Below, piece after piece: positions 1 through 13,700 of a DNA stretch of 64,000 nt. The translations under genes and the position numbers were made by a program. The stretch is from NCBI GenBank assembly GCA_013397435.1, contig VZRG01001635.1, positions 103,140 to 167,139 of the forward strand, written 5' to 3'. Below the pieces are notes generated by a model. It saw only the letters and a list, made by a program, of their open reading frames with translations. It was not told the DNA's origin and did no database searches. Each line of letters opens with the position of its first letter. The first letter of the stretch is position 1. This DNA is from Erythrocercus mccallii. Lineage: Eukaryota > Chordata > Aves > Passeriformes > Dicruridae.

Positions 1-3000
1 TAGACAATTATAGACAAAATTGTTTGGATTCTTGTTGGTCCTGCAAATGTACAGGTTTAAACAGCTACCAGTTGATCATATGAACTAATAGTTCAGAATT
101 AAAAAAAAAAATTAAAAGAACATTAGTTAGAGTTCTGAAGTTACCTGGAGAATCTGACTGTGGAGGTGCTGTTTCACATTGACAAAATGTTCTCATTTAC
201 AGCCCAACAAGTCTTCAAGCTACCATGTTGTCAAAAAGGCAATGTTTAACTGGCTTTGGACATTTCTGTGTGTTAGATTCAGGCTAGCTTCATGTGAGAG
301 TCTCAGATAGCCAGTTGTTTGAACTTTTGTGACAAGGAGTTTAGGACAAGGCAGTTTGTTTAGTTATGATGGCAGCAGTGATAAAAGAAACATCAGCTCA
401 TGTAAGTCAATGTCAGGTCTGTGCCATTTCAACACATCCCCTGGAATCTCATGCTGGCTGTCTTTGCATTTACATTGTGTTTGTGTTATTGGAAGTCCCT
501 TCACCTCTCTGTGTTGTTTTGCTCTTAAGGTTGCAAAGGCCAAACTTAATTCTCCAGGCTGTTAAGCACTTGTACTGTTGTGCTGTACACACTCAAATTC
601 TATTGCTTGAAGTACTCAATGCCATGAGAGATCCTACCATTCTAGAAAGACAAATGTACTCAGAGTGTTTTTCAATTCTCTGATAAAAGTCATTATGGCC
701 CATGGAAGTGCCAGGTAAAATTATTATTAATAGTAAGGCACCATACCAGTAACATCTGCTACAGCATGGTGCATCTGCATTTCACTATTCCTCAAAAATT
801 TAGAGAAACGTTTCTCTGTCACCACAGAGCAGAAGATTTTTACTGTCTCTATCATCACACACTTTTTACCTGTTACTTGTCTCTTTGTAATAATTTTCCC
901 AGCTTCCTTCTGAGACTTTGATAGGTGGAAGATTTTATTTAAGAACTAAAACGGGAAACAATGATTTTACAAAGATGACATTCCTATTCTATTCACTTTT
1001 CCTCCCCCTAAAGCACAAACTCTCTATGAATAATTATCCTAATAGTTGTTTTCAGTCTTGACATAGCTAGAGGTTGTTGAAATTTATTTGAACTTTTTGC
1101 AAGAAGTAGCCATGCTTGAATATTTTAAATTAATTTTCTCAATATGATCTAAACATGGAAATTGTGTCATGCTGTCTTTTGTAATACAGCTGAAGATAGT
1201 AGTCACCCTTGTCAGGTCCACCTCTGAAGCCAGTTTTTTTACAGACCCAACACTGATAAAAGGGACTTTGCAACTCAATTCACTCACAGAAAAATTGACC
1301 CACTGCCTCAGACTCTTTTTCTAGTCAGTGGAGTGGGGAAGCAGGTCCACAGGGCAGTTCATCCCCTACAAAAATATCATTTCTAGAGTGGAGTGTACTC
1401 ATCTTCCTTGACTATGAAGATTGTATATCTAGGCTAAACACCCATGTTTCCATGTTGAAAAATCAGAGTTGACTTTTACCCTAAAATCATGTATTAACAC
1501 AACAAATAATATGCTTTTTGCATCCGAGTGGAAGAGGACTGTAATTAGTCTTTATCTCTGAATCATTACTCAAACAAACCTTTAAGGGAATTGTTCCTGA
1601 TTAATGGTTGCAACACCAAGATCTGTAAGAATCTTTGTAGGAGAGACTGTGATCTCTGCTGCTTTAATGAGTTTTAGTTTGGAGATTCGTTATAGCTGAG
1701 CTGGCCATATGAGTGGCCCTGACAAATGAGCTCTCTCTGAGTGTGTTGCCAGCACTGAGCTGGACAGGTATTTGTATGGGGCTCTTGCAAGCATCTTTTT
1801 TTTTTCTCTTAAAGTGGAGTCCACTTCTTCTGTTTCTTTCAGCATGACTCTTGGTCTTTCTTTTATAGACTGTGTGAGAATCAGGGCTAGACGAATGTGA
1901 TTATATTTCTGGCTATGTAAATCAGAGTAACCTCACTGAGTGAAAATGCTGTCCTACTGTTTCATTACAAGATGAAAGGCATGATTGAGGTCTTTCTTTA
2001 CACTTGTATGTATCATTCTCCAGCTCAGGAGAGTTGTTCTTGTAGTCTAATGCTGTAAGTAGGGAATCCTACTTACAGTGTGTCTACTTTCTTCTGTCGA
2101 TATAGATGAATCTGGCTTGCCAAGAGAATGTATGAATAATTTGTTAGAAATAGTAGATGTTTGAATTGAAGGCAACTGAGAATTTAAATTTAAAATTTAT
2201 CTGTACCGTAAAAGTAATCCATTTAATAGAAGTATGTATGAAGATTGGAAAAAGAAAAAGGCAATTTTCTTAGAAAATAGTGGGGTATTTTGTTCTTTAA
2301 GCTATTGACCCTTTCAAAGTAACAACAAATCTTCATGGCAAGTTCTTATATTTTCTGACTTTAATTATTTTTTAGTATTGCCTTTTCTTTTAATAGGTGT
2401 TTTGGATCTTAGCAACAGGGTCTCAAATATTAGTTTTCATTTCAGAAGCACTTGGTCTGGAATGAGATAGACAGGAGAGATCACTCTAATTCCTTTATTC
2501 CTCCTGTACTCTCCTGTACTCCCTCTCTCTTTCTTCCCCTCCCCACCTAGATGTTTCTCTCCTCCTCTACCAGAATTTCCATCCTCTCTGAAAGGACACT
2601 ATCAAGGAACTTACTCATCGTCTTTCTACAGTACGTAGCTTGATGGAGATGTCTCTGATTCAGGCTTTATACCATGAAGCACAGTGGACTTTTTTCAGTC
2701 TCTAAGGACTTGCTGTCTGCTGAAACAAAACAATGTGTTTATACACTTTTTTTTTTAATACCACAGGGTGCTTTTTAGCACAATGTGTTACTGTTACAGT
2801 TGTGTGAAGTTGACTTTTTGAAATTCTCTTTTATTTTTAAACATCCTGTCACTAACAACTTCATCCTCCATCACTTAGTCACAAAAGGATGTTTTGGGTT
2901 TTTCAGCCTCATTTAACATTAGCTTAACACTTAGTTTGTACAAGATCTGTACTCTTGTATCAGGAGACAATTGATCTCTTCTTCTTAATGGTGAGACAAA

Positions 3001-3455
3001 CTGCTGAGATTTGAAATTTGGATCTGCACTTGAGTAAAAATGTCAGCTGCTGAGGGCTGGGAGAGACTGCAAATTTCTGGATGAGCCTTGATAAAGTTTA
3101 CTGCAATAATCACGTTCACATGGTGCTTTAAATAGAAGTTAGAGATTTACTTTCTTACTCCCATCCTCTTTGTTGTCTTTCATGTCCAGGAAGGCTGTCT
3201 GGCCAAACTCACTTTGCAAAGAGTTAATTTCCCTTAAAACAATGAATGGAAAAGATTCTGCTTTTTTCCCTTACCAGCTGCCTGTAGCAACATCTTTCAT
3301 AAGGTTCCCTTTAATTTTCTACAGAAGGAAAGCAAAGACTCAGTGCTCAGAGCATCTCAATCACAAGATGTAAACCTAGTTTTCTGAACGGGATCTTAGC
3401 TCTGTCCAAGCCTATTTACTGCAGTAGTTTCCAGCTGTTTCCCTCAAAACTATTC
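1..3455. other. AT-rich unique sequence, no gene recognised
   Basis: Nothing here can be supported as an exon, RNA gene or recognisable repeat. The open frames are short and start and stop at random. Small low-complexity features are present: an A-run near 101-111, a T-run near 1796-1806, and a pyrimidine-rich stretch around 2492-2545 that contains a directly repeated 10-bp TCCTGTACTC. Confidence 0.6.
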
Positions 3456-3459
3456 CAGG

Positions 3460-4159
3460 TGTTATAAATGAAAAATTGCCAATCCAATTTTAATAGAAAA
3501 ATCAAAAAGGTTTATTTACAATATTTACAAATTTGGAAAAAGTTTTGGAAAATAGATCAAATGAGCCAACGATCTCGCAAACCTCNNNNNNNNNNNNNNN
3601 NNNNNNNNNNNNNNNNNNNNNNNNNNNNNNNNNNNNNNNNNNNNNNNNNNNNNNNNNNNNNNNNNNNNNNNNNNNNNNNNNNNNNNNNNNNNNNNNNNNN
3701 NNNNNNNNNNNNNNNNNNNNNNNNNNNNNNNNNNNNNNNNNNNNNNNNNNNNNNNNNNNNNNNNNNNNNNNNNNNNNNNNNNNNNNNNNNNNNNNNNNNN
3801 NNNNNNNNNNNNNNNNNNNNNNNNNNNNNNNNNNNNNNNNNNNNNNNNNNNNNNNNNNNNNNNNNNNNNNNNNNNNNNNNNNNNNNNNNNNNNNNNNNNN
3901 NNNNNNNNNNNNNNNNNNNNNNNNNNNNNNNNNNNNNNNNNNNNNNNNNNNNNNNNNNNNNNNNNNNNNNNNNNNNNNNNNNNNNNNNNNNNNNNNNNNN
4001 NNNNNNNNNNNNNNNNNNNNNNNNNNNNNNNNNNNNNNNNNNNNNNNNNNNNNNNNNNNNNNNNNNNNNNNNNNNATCTTATAACAAAACCAAACTATAA
4101 CTTCAAATAATAACCCAACTTTTCATAACACGAATTACATCATATGCTCATATATATCA
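3460..4159 (-). mobile_element. Probable solo LTR, minus strand, interrupted by a gap
   Basis: Read on the minus strand the element starts TGATATATATG at 4159 and ends TTATAACA at 3460, giving the canonical TG...CA termini. It is flanked by matching 4-bp CAGG (3456-3459 and 4160-4163), consistent with a target-site duplication. An AATAAA poly(A) signal lies at 3511-3516 on the minus strand, about 50 bp from the 3' end, which is the usual U5 spacing. The centre, which should hold most of U3 and the promoter, is lost in the run of N, so the true length and family are unknown. A 4-bp duplication would suit a class I (ERV1-like) element. The call rests on termini, duplication and poly(A) signal only, with no coding sequence or primer-binding site. 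Confidence 0.5.
3586..4075. other. Assembly gap (490 N)
   Basis: This is an uninterrupted run of N. Frames that appear open across it are artefacts. It falls inside the candidate LTR, so a repeat-related assembly failure is likely. Confidence 0.99.
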
Positions 4160-4163
4160 CAGG

Positions 4164-7100
4164 TGAGAGCGACATAGTTAAGAAGCAGCTGTGTGTGTAA
4201 AACTAGAATTTGTTGTGCTGTTTACAATTTTTTGGCTGAGACACTTGTAGGAGTATCTTTGACTGTGTGTACACATGAATAGACAAACACATGCATGTCT
4301 AGTCTCTGCCCCCAGCTATTACTCCTTAAACTTGGGTTATTTCTGTTCTCCTTTGTTGCTGTGTTAGAAATGTCTGTTATCCAGTAAACTGTCAGAAGTG
4401 TAATTTTATAAGCTAATTAGAGACTACAGAAAGGAAAAAATCTTTAAACATTGATGGACTTGGCTGGTCAAACTTCAAGTCTTTCTACCTGTATTAGTTT
4501 AACAGATGACTTCATTTTTCTGGGCAGAAAATTAAATGCTTCTTCAGCCACATAATTTACTAAACTGACAGACAGACACCAGAGGGAGAGTGTATATTAC
4601 CTAGTAAAGAGATGCTGAACAGAAAGAATTAATTTGTAGGGTGTTTCAAACAAAAATGATGACATCATACCAGCAAACTTCAATTTGTTCATGGGAAGGA
4701 ATTATTTGGATCTCTTTATTTCAATATTTACTTTTTAAAATCATGTAATCTCTATGCTATCAGGGCTATATATGACAGGAATACTGTGAAGGATGCTGGC
4801 TAATTGGTTTATATGAACACTGAGCTCAGCTTTGGTGGACTTTCCATCAGTGTTACTACTGTTTATTCAGATTGGATTCTTGTTCTAATCTTGCACTTTG
4901 TAAATACAAAATTTGATATAAATGAGAGAAACCACGAAGGCTTAATTTTAATTTGTCTTCTGATTTTAAAATACAAGATATTTATAGAAGTACTTCCAAA
5001 GAACTATTATTTCTCTCCTTCCACCTCACCTGTAGTAAAAGTATATAATTTAGTGTTAATCTAGGGAAGTCTTGAAGCTGTCTGATTTTTCAGAGGGCAA
5101 GTGGCCTTCCTTTGGAACAAATGGGATTTCCATGCATCACCGTCAGTCTTGAAAATTCTTAATTTTTATTTAGAATAGCAAGCAATTTGCAATGTTCATA
5201 CAGTTGTAGCATAAAACCCTGTAAAATCAGGTATGGTTCACAAGATGTGAGGTGTGAAAATGAACACAGTATGATATGAAAGAACAAAAATGCTTGTATT
5301 TCGCAGTTCATCTGTCTTCTAATGAGCAATTCAATTAAGTCTGGCCTTGTTAAGTAGGTGCTTGAAAAATGAGTCAAGTGATACAGTAATTAGGAACACA
5401 GAAAAACAAATCCCTCCCTCTTTTAAATAGCAATCAAAATATTTATGTGGAGAAGTTACTACTGTGGAGCTTTTTATACATATTCTAAAATCCTTAGGCA
5501 GCTAAGTTGAAGAAAAATACAGGGTTTGAAGGCTTGAGGAGGCATCCAATGCAAATCCATCAGTATCTCAGTTTCAAGACTCCACAGGGGAATGATTTAA
5601 GAATATGTAAGTTTATAATAGGAACAAATTATCCTTCTGCCAGACTGTAAGCAAATTGAGCATAAAAGGTGAAAAATGGCATTTCACACTGTGTATTTGT
5701 TTCCAGTTAATGCAGAAAACTTAGCCAGCTCTAAAGTAATAGATGATATTTAAGTTAGACATTAATAATGAAACTGATTTCTGGACAGTGCATCTGATCA
5801 TGAGAACATTTGCTTTATTTAATTGACAGCTTACTGGTTTGCCCCCACACTTTGGCTTTGCTTGTGGTCAACAATTTTTTCTCTAGGACAGCAACATTAA
5901 GTTAAAGAGCAAGAGCAAAATGTAAGAGGCAGCATGTACAGAGTTTGACGGAGTGGCATTTGGTTCAACTTGAGCAGTGTCACAGGAGCTGAGAGCTCAT
6001 TTACCGTTGCCATTTGGAGTTTGTAAGGCAATCTGTAAAGAACAGCTTCTGTCCAAGTAATTTGTCTGGTTTGTAAAATTCCACTTTCTTCACCAGTGAG
6101 AGAGTAGGTCATTGATTTATTTGCCTTTGTCTTTCTCACTGTCACTAGTGTCCACTAGTGTCCACATTTTCACTCTCTTTCAGTCAAACTTATACCTGAG
6201 GAGGTGGAGGTGGACTGGGCAGGTTTTTTTGCTGGTCTCAGCAGAGCCTGTCCCTGTCAGAGCTTTACTGAGCATCACTTTTAAAAAACTTGAAAAGTCT
6301 GTCCTGTGCTCCAGCAAAGAGTGACTTGGTAGAAAAAGGAAAATTAGCAGATCTTGATATTGGACTATCCCAGAGACTCCCTCTCTCAGCTCCTGCTGTG
6401 CATTGCCCAATTTGTAAGAACAAATTATGTGTTTAAACGTGTTGATTGACATACTGGGAGGACAATCTGGCAATTCCAGTGATTTCTCTGCAGCAGGAAC
6501 AGCCTAGAATTGACCAGATTAAAGATAAATAATATAAAGTAGTCAGTAGAAGCTGCAGGTGTGGGGAACCAAAAAGAAACAACTTCCAAACCCACCCAAT
6601 GCACAATAGCTTTGAAATACAGAAAGTAAAGTTTTGTTGTTGAAGCCTTTGGGAATCGCTCTGACAGTAATTTCAACGAGACAGAAAAGCTTGTTTCATG
6701 TAATGAGAAACAGCTCAAATGGCTTGGCTTGTTTCCTATGTGAAGTGTTTCAGATTACTTATATTTTTATGGGTGTTCTCTTTTCCAAATGTATGTTGCA
6801 CTGCCACAGTGACTGCTGATTTCTGATCCTTTGGGAAGAAAATTGCATAAAATCTCTTATTATCAACATCTAATTGATATTTTATTCATGTAATTTATTT
6901 TAATCACAAGACTTGAATGACATTTAAGCAGCCTTTTTTCCCCCTATACTATGTGTTACCAAGCACATAGGCATGCTACATTACAATGAGTTCATTTAAG
7001 GGAAGATGATTCCGATCAGGGAAAGAATGTTTGCAGAATAATTTGGTAGAGCGGGACTGCCAAATGGATCGTGAGGTGGTTTGGGTGTTTCTAATCATGT

Positions 7101-10100
7101 GAAGTCAATGTAATGTTATTAAAATGCTTAAGATAATCTGTACTAGAGACTTAATATGGAAATCATGTATGGTGTGGGACTTAAACATAACACAGTCCCT
7201 GACTGCTGTGCTAAAGTGTTTTGACACTACACTGAAGCATCAAATCCATTTGATTCTTGCTCTGTCTCCTGAAATTATTACAAAATACTATTAGTGATTA
7301 TTGTACTCTGAGCACTTTGTTGCTAGGCACTGCCTTGAGCCTGGTGGTAAATTCCCCATATATCATCAGCTAGATGAGATTTTTTTTCTTAAACGTAGTC
7401 CAATTTGTAAAGCAAAATTACTCTGTAGACAATGATCAGGAATTGGAAGCCTCACTGTTCTTGGCTGTGCATTTCTGTTTTCTCTGTGGACAGATCTTCA
7501 GTTTCCTTTTCTACGGGGGAAGAAGAAAACTGATTAAGAGATAAGAACTTAGTTGTAAGGTTCAGATCTGATTGCAAGAATACTTAAAACAGCAACATAA
7601 TGGCAGTGACAGAAATGCCAGGAGCAATGTTAGAACAGCTGAGGAAAAGTGAATAAATAGTTGCTACTCTTCTGTTTCTTTTTGAGATTGAATTAATGAT
7701 GGCATGATCATGCTTCTCAGGAACAAAAGGTGGAGGTTCTGTGTTTCACTGTGATGCATTTGGGCAGTTAATAAACCAAAAATAGTAAAGGGAGTGGAGT
7801 GTTGTGGAGTTGCTGTAAATGGCTCACTTGTGCAGGTGAGGTGGGAAGCAGGTAAATAGCATCTGCTGTCCTTGCCAAACTTGTGTGGTCACATGCAAGT
7901 GGTTTGTGTGTTTGTGAGTTAGCTATCCTTGGGCACAGTAATTATCCCTTGGCTTTGCACTGACGACATAACCATAACTCTCTGAAAGAGGGTGGTGCTG
8001 AAATGACACCTTATCTTTGGATTTTAACACACAATTTGTGCATCATGCCTGAGGTTAATTTTCCCCCTGGCAGTTGGTGAGGCATCTGACCAGAATAAAT
8101 ACCTTTTTCTGTCAATCCATCCTTTTATTTTTTAACTTCCTTGAGCAAAATATGCTGATCTTACAAAAATGTTAAAATTTTCTCATGAGTTATTACTGGA
8201 AGGTGATAATTGTTTTATCAATACCAGACACAGTCAATTGCATTCCAAATGCCTTCAGAGCACAGTATCTGATCACACTGTCAGACAGCTTTGGTTATTG
8301 TGTGTGAGTTATTAGCAAGAGATGTGTAACCATGAATAACTTCTTTTGCTCAGGAGTGTCTCAGCTTTAAGCTCAGCTCCCAGCATGAGCCAGGTCATGG
8401 TTTGGGAAAATGTGTAGGAAAGTTGCTGGGGAGGAGGATGATTTCCCTATGGTCCACAGCTGGCACTGCAGACAGTTGTGGAGGTTATCCCAAAAAGCTG
8501 CCCTCCAAGAAGAAAAAGGGAGATATTCCTTAATTGTTCCTGAAGGCTTGCCCCAGCAGGGACAATGTGCAAGGACCCTTTTCTAAAGGGTTCTCACTAG
8601 CTGGCATTTGGGCTTCTGACAAAACTTTTGTCTCAGGTCAGTCATTGACTGTTAGAGTAGCAAGTATGCTAATGAAAGTGAAGTCTTCCATCCTTTGGCC
8701 AAAAATTATGCTTTTTGAGGGCAATAAAAAATGCTGCTAACTCTACTAACTGTCTGTATGCAAGAAGGAATGTCTCTTTTAAGCTATTGAAGTGAATACT
8801 TCATGTCGTAGGGCAACAATAAGCAGGGTCTTGTCTAGACAAATATTCTTCTGTGGTGCTTCATAGAGGATCGATGTAAAGTAAACTGTTCAAAGTATAT
8901 GTGAAAATTTTAAAGCCAATTAGGAAGGTTAAGGCATGAATTTTTAATAGAATTAAGTACTGAGAGCATACTTAAAAAAACCAACCTGTTCCCCTAGCAC
9001 AAAACACTAGTGTCAGATAAGATCACTAGAGGTAGTGGAAGACAGTGGCCAAAGTAACACTGGATTTTGCACTGTAAGTTAAATTGCTGATTTGTGGTTG
9101 TGGTGGCTGTGTCATTGATTTGGTGCCTGCTCAGAGTGACAGAATCCAGCGTGTGCAGGCTGATCTGGCACTGATGGCTGGCTGCTGCAGGTGTGGCTCT
9201 CTCACCTTCTCCCTCCTCCCCTGTGCTTGAGTACTGCAAAGTCATTTGCTCTGGACAGCAGAGTGCAGGCTTAAAAGAAAACTATTTGTCTGTTTTATTA
9301 ATTAAGCAGGTTTAATTAATCTGCCACAGTTAGGATGCATATGCTTACAGACTTACCTTCAGTGCTGTGTTTCAGCAACCACGTGGTACCCAACACACGT
9401 GAGGAACCATAAATTGGGTGGCCTTTACTTGTCTCTGAGTGACTGCACTTAGGACTCTGGTATGCCCTTACCCAATTCTTCACCTAAGCACTGCTCACTG
9501 CGTGGTTGAGGGATGTTTATTTTCTTTTAGACTGCTTCATAAACCTAATTAAATGCTTGTAAGTTGTAATTATTTAAAATTTCAGCCAGAAGATTTATGC
9601 ACAGATGGAATTTGAGCTTTTTGGACATGTTAAAGTTGATTCAAAGCTTTGTTCTTATTTTCTATATTTCTTGCACTTAAAAATGGAAGAATCTAAAGTG
9701 CAGTCTGGTAAAATTTAGGCTATCTGAAACTAAGGATACTGCATGCAAAAACATTAATTTTCTGTGCCTAATGATTCCAGATTTAGTTGACATCTGAAAA
9801 TTATATAGTGTTGTAGATATCTTAGCCTTTTCTCTTCATGAAAAAAAGAGAAATAGACAGTAACCAGGCATCTAAAATATGTGTGACGTAGATAAAGAAA
9901 GTTTGACCTGATAAAATTATATTTTATTGTTTATGAGTCAAGAACATTGCAACCATCAGCCTCTTATTTTCAAAGTTTCAGCTCTCTCCATTTAAAAATT
10001 ATGAGCCATGTGAAAAACCATAAATTTCATTTTAGTTGTTGATATAAATCAGAGCTCATAACAATCACTTCCAACCCAGGGTCATTCCCAAACAACTTAT

Positions 10101-10640
10101 TGTGTCATGAAATTCTTTCTTTTTGAATGAATTCATATTTCTTTCAGAAAATTAAGGAAGATGTACTCTCTAAAATGAGTTTACATGGAGAGTTTGGGGA
10201 TTTTTCCAGGGGAAATATCACAGCAGTTTCATATCAGGGTTCCATGCATAATACTTTTAGTGCATATATCTATTAATTTTATAGACTTCTATTTACTATT
10301 TTCAGGACTATACATTAAAATGTGGCTATCTCTCTATTTAGAGTGGACCAATGGATTGCATTTCTGCTTTTCACATTGGATTGGAACTTTTCAACATTAG
10401 CATTGGCACGTCTTTATGCTTTTATTCCTTTACTTACTATGTCCACACAATGTTTTTAAAAAACCCTTTTAATTTAACTGCAATCTGAATACAAGAACTA
10501 AAAGATGTGTTTTACTTCAGCGGTGGCTAGAATTTTAACTGAATGGATTCCATGTATTTAATGAAAAATACAAAAGAGGGATGCCATGACACTGGTCACT
10601 TCATTCACCTGTGTCACAGGAAATAATTATCTTGAAAAAA
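4164..10640. other. Unique AT-rich sequence, no gene recognised
   Basis: No exon, RNA gene or named repeat could be supported here. Overlapping short frames on both strands around 5.9-6.8 kb show no protein family resemblance. A 10-bp direct duplication (CACTAGTGTC, two copies) occurs near 6143-6165. Confidence 0.55.
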
Positions 10641-10649
10641 TCATAGATT

Positions 10650-10745
10650 TTTAAGAACATAGGAAATATGTTCCTGGGTCATACCAGCAGACCCCTGTGC
10701 CCCAGTATGCTGTCTTCAGAAGTGGCATCAGGATGTATTATTCAG
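10650..10745 (-). mobile_element. Ancient CR1 LINE 3'-end fragment (turtle/crocodilian-like type)
   Basis: The plus strand contains, in order, AGAACATA, CTGGGTCA, CCCCAGTATGCTGTCTTC and AGTGGC. This matches the reverse complement of the 3' end of old sauropsid CR1 copies, whose sense strand reads from an AGTGGCC/AAGACAG-type block through 'actgggctagatgg' to 'gacccagta' and a TTCTTATG-type tail. The element is therefore on the minus strand with its 3' end near 10650. Sequence beyond about 10745 may be further degraded CR1 but cannot be aligned by eye. The many substitutions imply an old insertion that predates most bird-specific repeats. Confidence 0.55.
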
Positions 10746-13700
10746 TGTTTTGTTCTGGATGCTTTCTGCAGCCTTTTTTCTCACAGTCTTGCAGTAAACA
10801 ACCTTAACCGACTGAAAATTTGAACAACTTTTCTAATGTTTGAAAAGCAAAAATCACCTCCGAGATACTTTTCTGTGCTTTCTCTGTTGGGTTTTTTTGA
10901 TGTTTCATGGTCCTTTGCTGTCATGTACATGCTCCCTGTTCTCAGGGAGGGAGAAGACAACAGCACTGGGGCTGTGTACACTGGCTGAGTGTTACCTGGT
11001 GCAGTTCAACTCTCACTTTGTGCATTTGTCTAGATCACTCATGGTGCTAGTAGAAAGTAGCTTCACTCATAAAGTATTTAGACATTACTTTTACTTAGAA
11101 ACTCTATCATAACAGGGACAAAGAAATGCAAATGGTATCTCATTCTGTTCCAATTTTTCAAGTAAATGGATGTTATGATATTCCAAAGACATAAAAACAT
11201 TAACCTGTCAATTATATTGAAGTGTAGCCAAGTCCTTCCTGTTGGAAACATTTAATATATTTGAATGGGTACAGATACAGATAAAGCTGTAACAGAGAGA
11301 AATGCTATATGATGAGACAGAAATAGGAAAGTGACATTAAATATTGAAAATTAAAAGAGGGGAATTAAATATGGAGAAAATCCCTTTTTAAAAGCTGCCT
11401 GTCCTTAAGCAGATGGGAGAAAAATTGGAGAAAGACAACTTAGCTGGCTCCAAAATATCAACTTATATCCTCCTTTCTGTCATGAAAAAGGAATACTTTA
11501 TTCATTTTTTTCTAGGAAAAGTTCCTAAAAATATGTAATGTTTAGGCTTGAATATACAGTTAGGAAGTACCATTCTGTGGAGCCTTTCATTGCCTGGGTG
11601 CTCTTAACAAGTCAATGCAGCAGTGATGGGCTGAGAGCGCTGTGCAGGACGCGCTCCTTGTGTGGCTGAAGGCCTGAAACCATTTGGTGTTTTCTCTGTA
11701 GCTGTCAAGTGGGAGTTTGGGGAGCTCAAGGAAGTGGCTGATAAGCAGCCAGATAATAGGCTCATGATCAGAATGTCAGAAATGCATCAGAAAGAAAGCA
11801 AAGGTTTGCACTAGGCATGTGTGGTCTCGAATGAGAAGCAGCGCAGAAAATATCCAAACATGACACGAATAGAAGCATGAATTGATCACAGTGTGCTTTT
11901 AATGCCTGGTGTACACCTGTATGCTCTGCTTCTAAGCAAAATTAACTAATTTAAAGATGTGTTTCAGTTCAGTTGCAGAAAGTACAGCAGAAGTTTGGGT
12001 TAATGCAAAAGTTTTTGATTAAAGAATTGATTATGTTACATAAAGCTGAGGTGTTGGCTGGATTCTTTAAATTTCTATGCTGTATAGTTAATTTCCCCTG
12101 AGAGCTACTGAATGACTTGTCCAAAGTCATACAAAGCAGCCTTCTTTCTGCCACAATTAGCATTTAAGCATGATGCTGCTTTGGTCTGAAGTCATAGCTG
12201 GCTTTTAGAAATTAAAAGATGACTATAGATTTGACAATATTTTGATTTCTACATTTATAACAATCTGTTTCTGTTCCTCTACCTCTCTCAGGGACTGCTG
12301 TATTGATGTTTTGTGATTTGGGAAAGAGAAGCAGGAAACTGACTAGTGTGTACCCATTTTTGTGAGGCCACAGTTCCTCCAGTCCCAGTCCTGGTCTTGA
12401 AGCATGGACAAATCTGAGGTTGGTCAGGAACAGTCGAGTTATGAAAATCTCCAAGGTGGCTCCAACACAACTCCCTCGGAACCTTTTTCACTGTTTGTCA
12501 GAAAGATGTTTCTCAGTTGTTAAGCAGCCTAAGGAGGACATTACAGGTTCTCACAGTGTATTCCAGTAGTTTTCATTTTGTGGATCTCTCAAGGAGTTCC
12601 TGGGTAACAAGAATCATTTAAATATTTGGAGTCTTTTATGTTGTTTACCTTTTTTATTAGATGTCTTCCCTAATCAGGTATATCCCTACTCTATTTAAAG
12701 CAATTGAAAATCAGCTCATGCCTGACACTTTTTCACAGGTTTAGTTGGAGAGCTGGAACAACCCACCTTTGGTAAAATAGCATGTTCAGACTTTTAATAA
12801 AATTTTGTAGTCATGCAAGCTAAGAGAGGGATAATCACATTTCATACTTCATGTTAATATGCTGATCTTCACAGGAGTTCAGGAGAAAGTTTTCTTTGGA
12901 TTTAGGCACTAAAGGACTTGCTGCTCTTCAGTTTCCATGCAGACCTCATGGAAAGGTTACTAATAGATGAAAACTGCTGGATTTGAAGGATGTCCTTAAC
13001 AAGAATGTCTCCTGGACACTCTTCCTCAAATCCTCTGCTTGTTCGAGTAATAGGATGGAGTTTTCAGGCCTTCATGGAGTTCACTTTTAGAGTCTTTGAT
13101 AGAGAAGGAAGTTCAGAGTATGCTTTTAATGAGCAATGGTGCAGTAAGGTAGAGGTAGGAAGGAATACTCAAGACCTGGCAGATACCACTGTGTTTTCCA
13201 AGCAGACATCTCAAGGAGAGGGGAAGGAGGTGGTCAAGACATTCTTCCATCTCCGCAGTGGGCAACGAACCTGTTCCGTTCTGAAAGTGTAAAAGACCAT
13301 ATTTGATGTGGTCTATGGCCCCTTACTTCACTGCCTATCATGAATTGTGTGTTGGAATTTGAATTACAATCTTGAAGTTAGTTACATTCTCCAAAAGTGG
13401 AAGTGACAGATCAATATTGATTGAGAATTCAGAATCCCATCACAGACAGTGATGTCATCTCACTAGGTGGTGCTACAGAATCATTTTGCCCAGAGAGAGC
13501 AAAAATGAGCTTTGCGTGATGATTAATGGCTACTATATTTCTGAGAAAAAGCTGAATTAGGTGCTAGAGCTCTTGTCGAGAAAGTTATGGGGTTTATACT
13601 TAAAACTTTTAATACACTGAACCTGAATTGTAATAAATAATTTTAGCTGAGGAACTGTTGAAGTAAATCATCATTAAATGAGATGAAATGTAAGATGCAA

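Noticed and set aside
3468..4100. Open frames of 183-210 codons
   Set aside because: They consist mostly of N and lie inside a probable LTR.
12990..13292. 100-codon plus-strand frame as an exon
   Set aside because: The translation shows no recognisable domain, and no supporting splice sites or neighbouring exons are evident.
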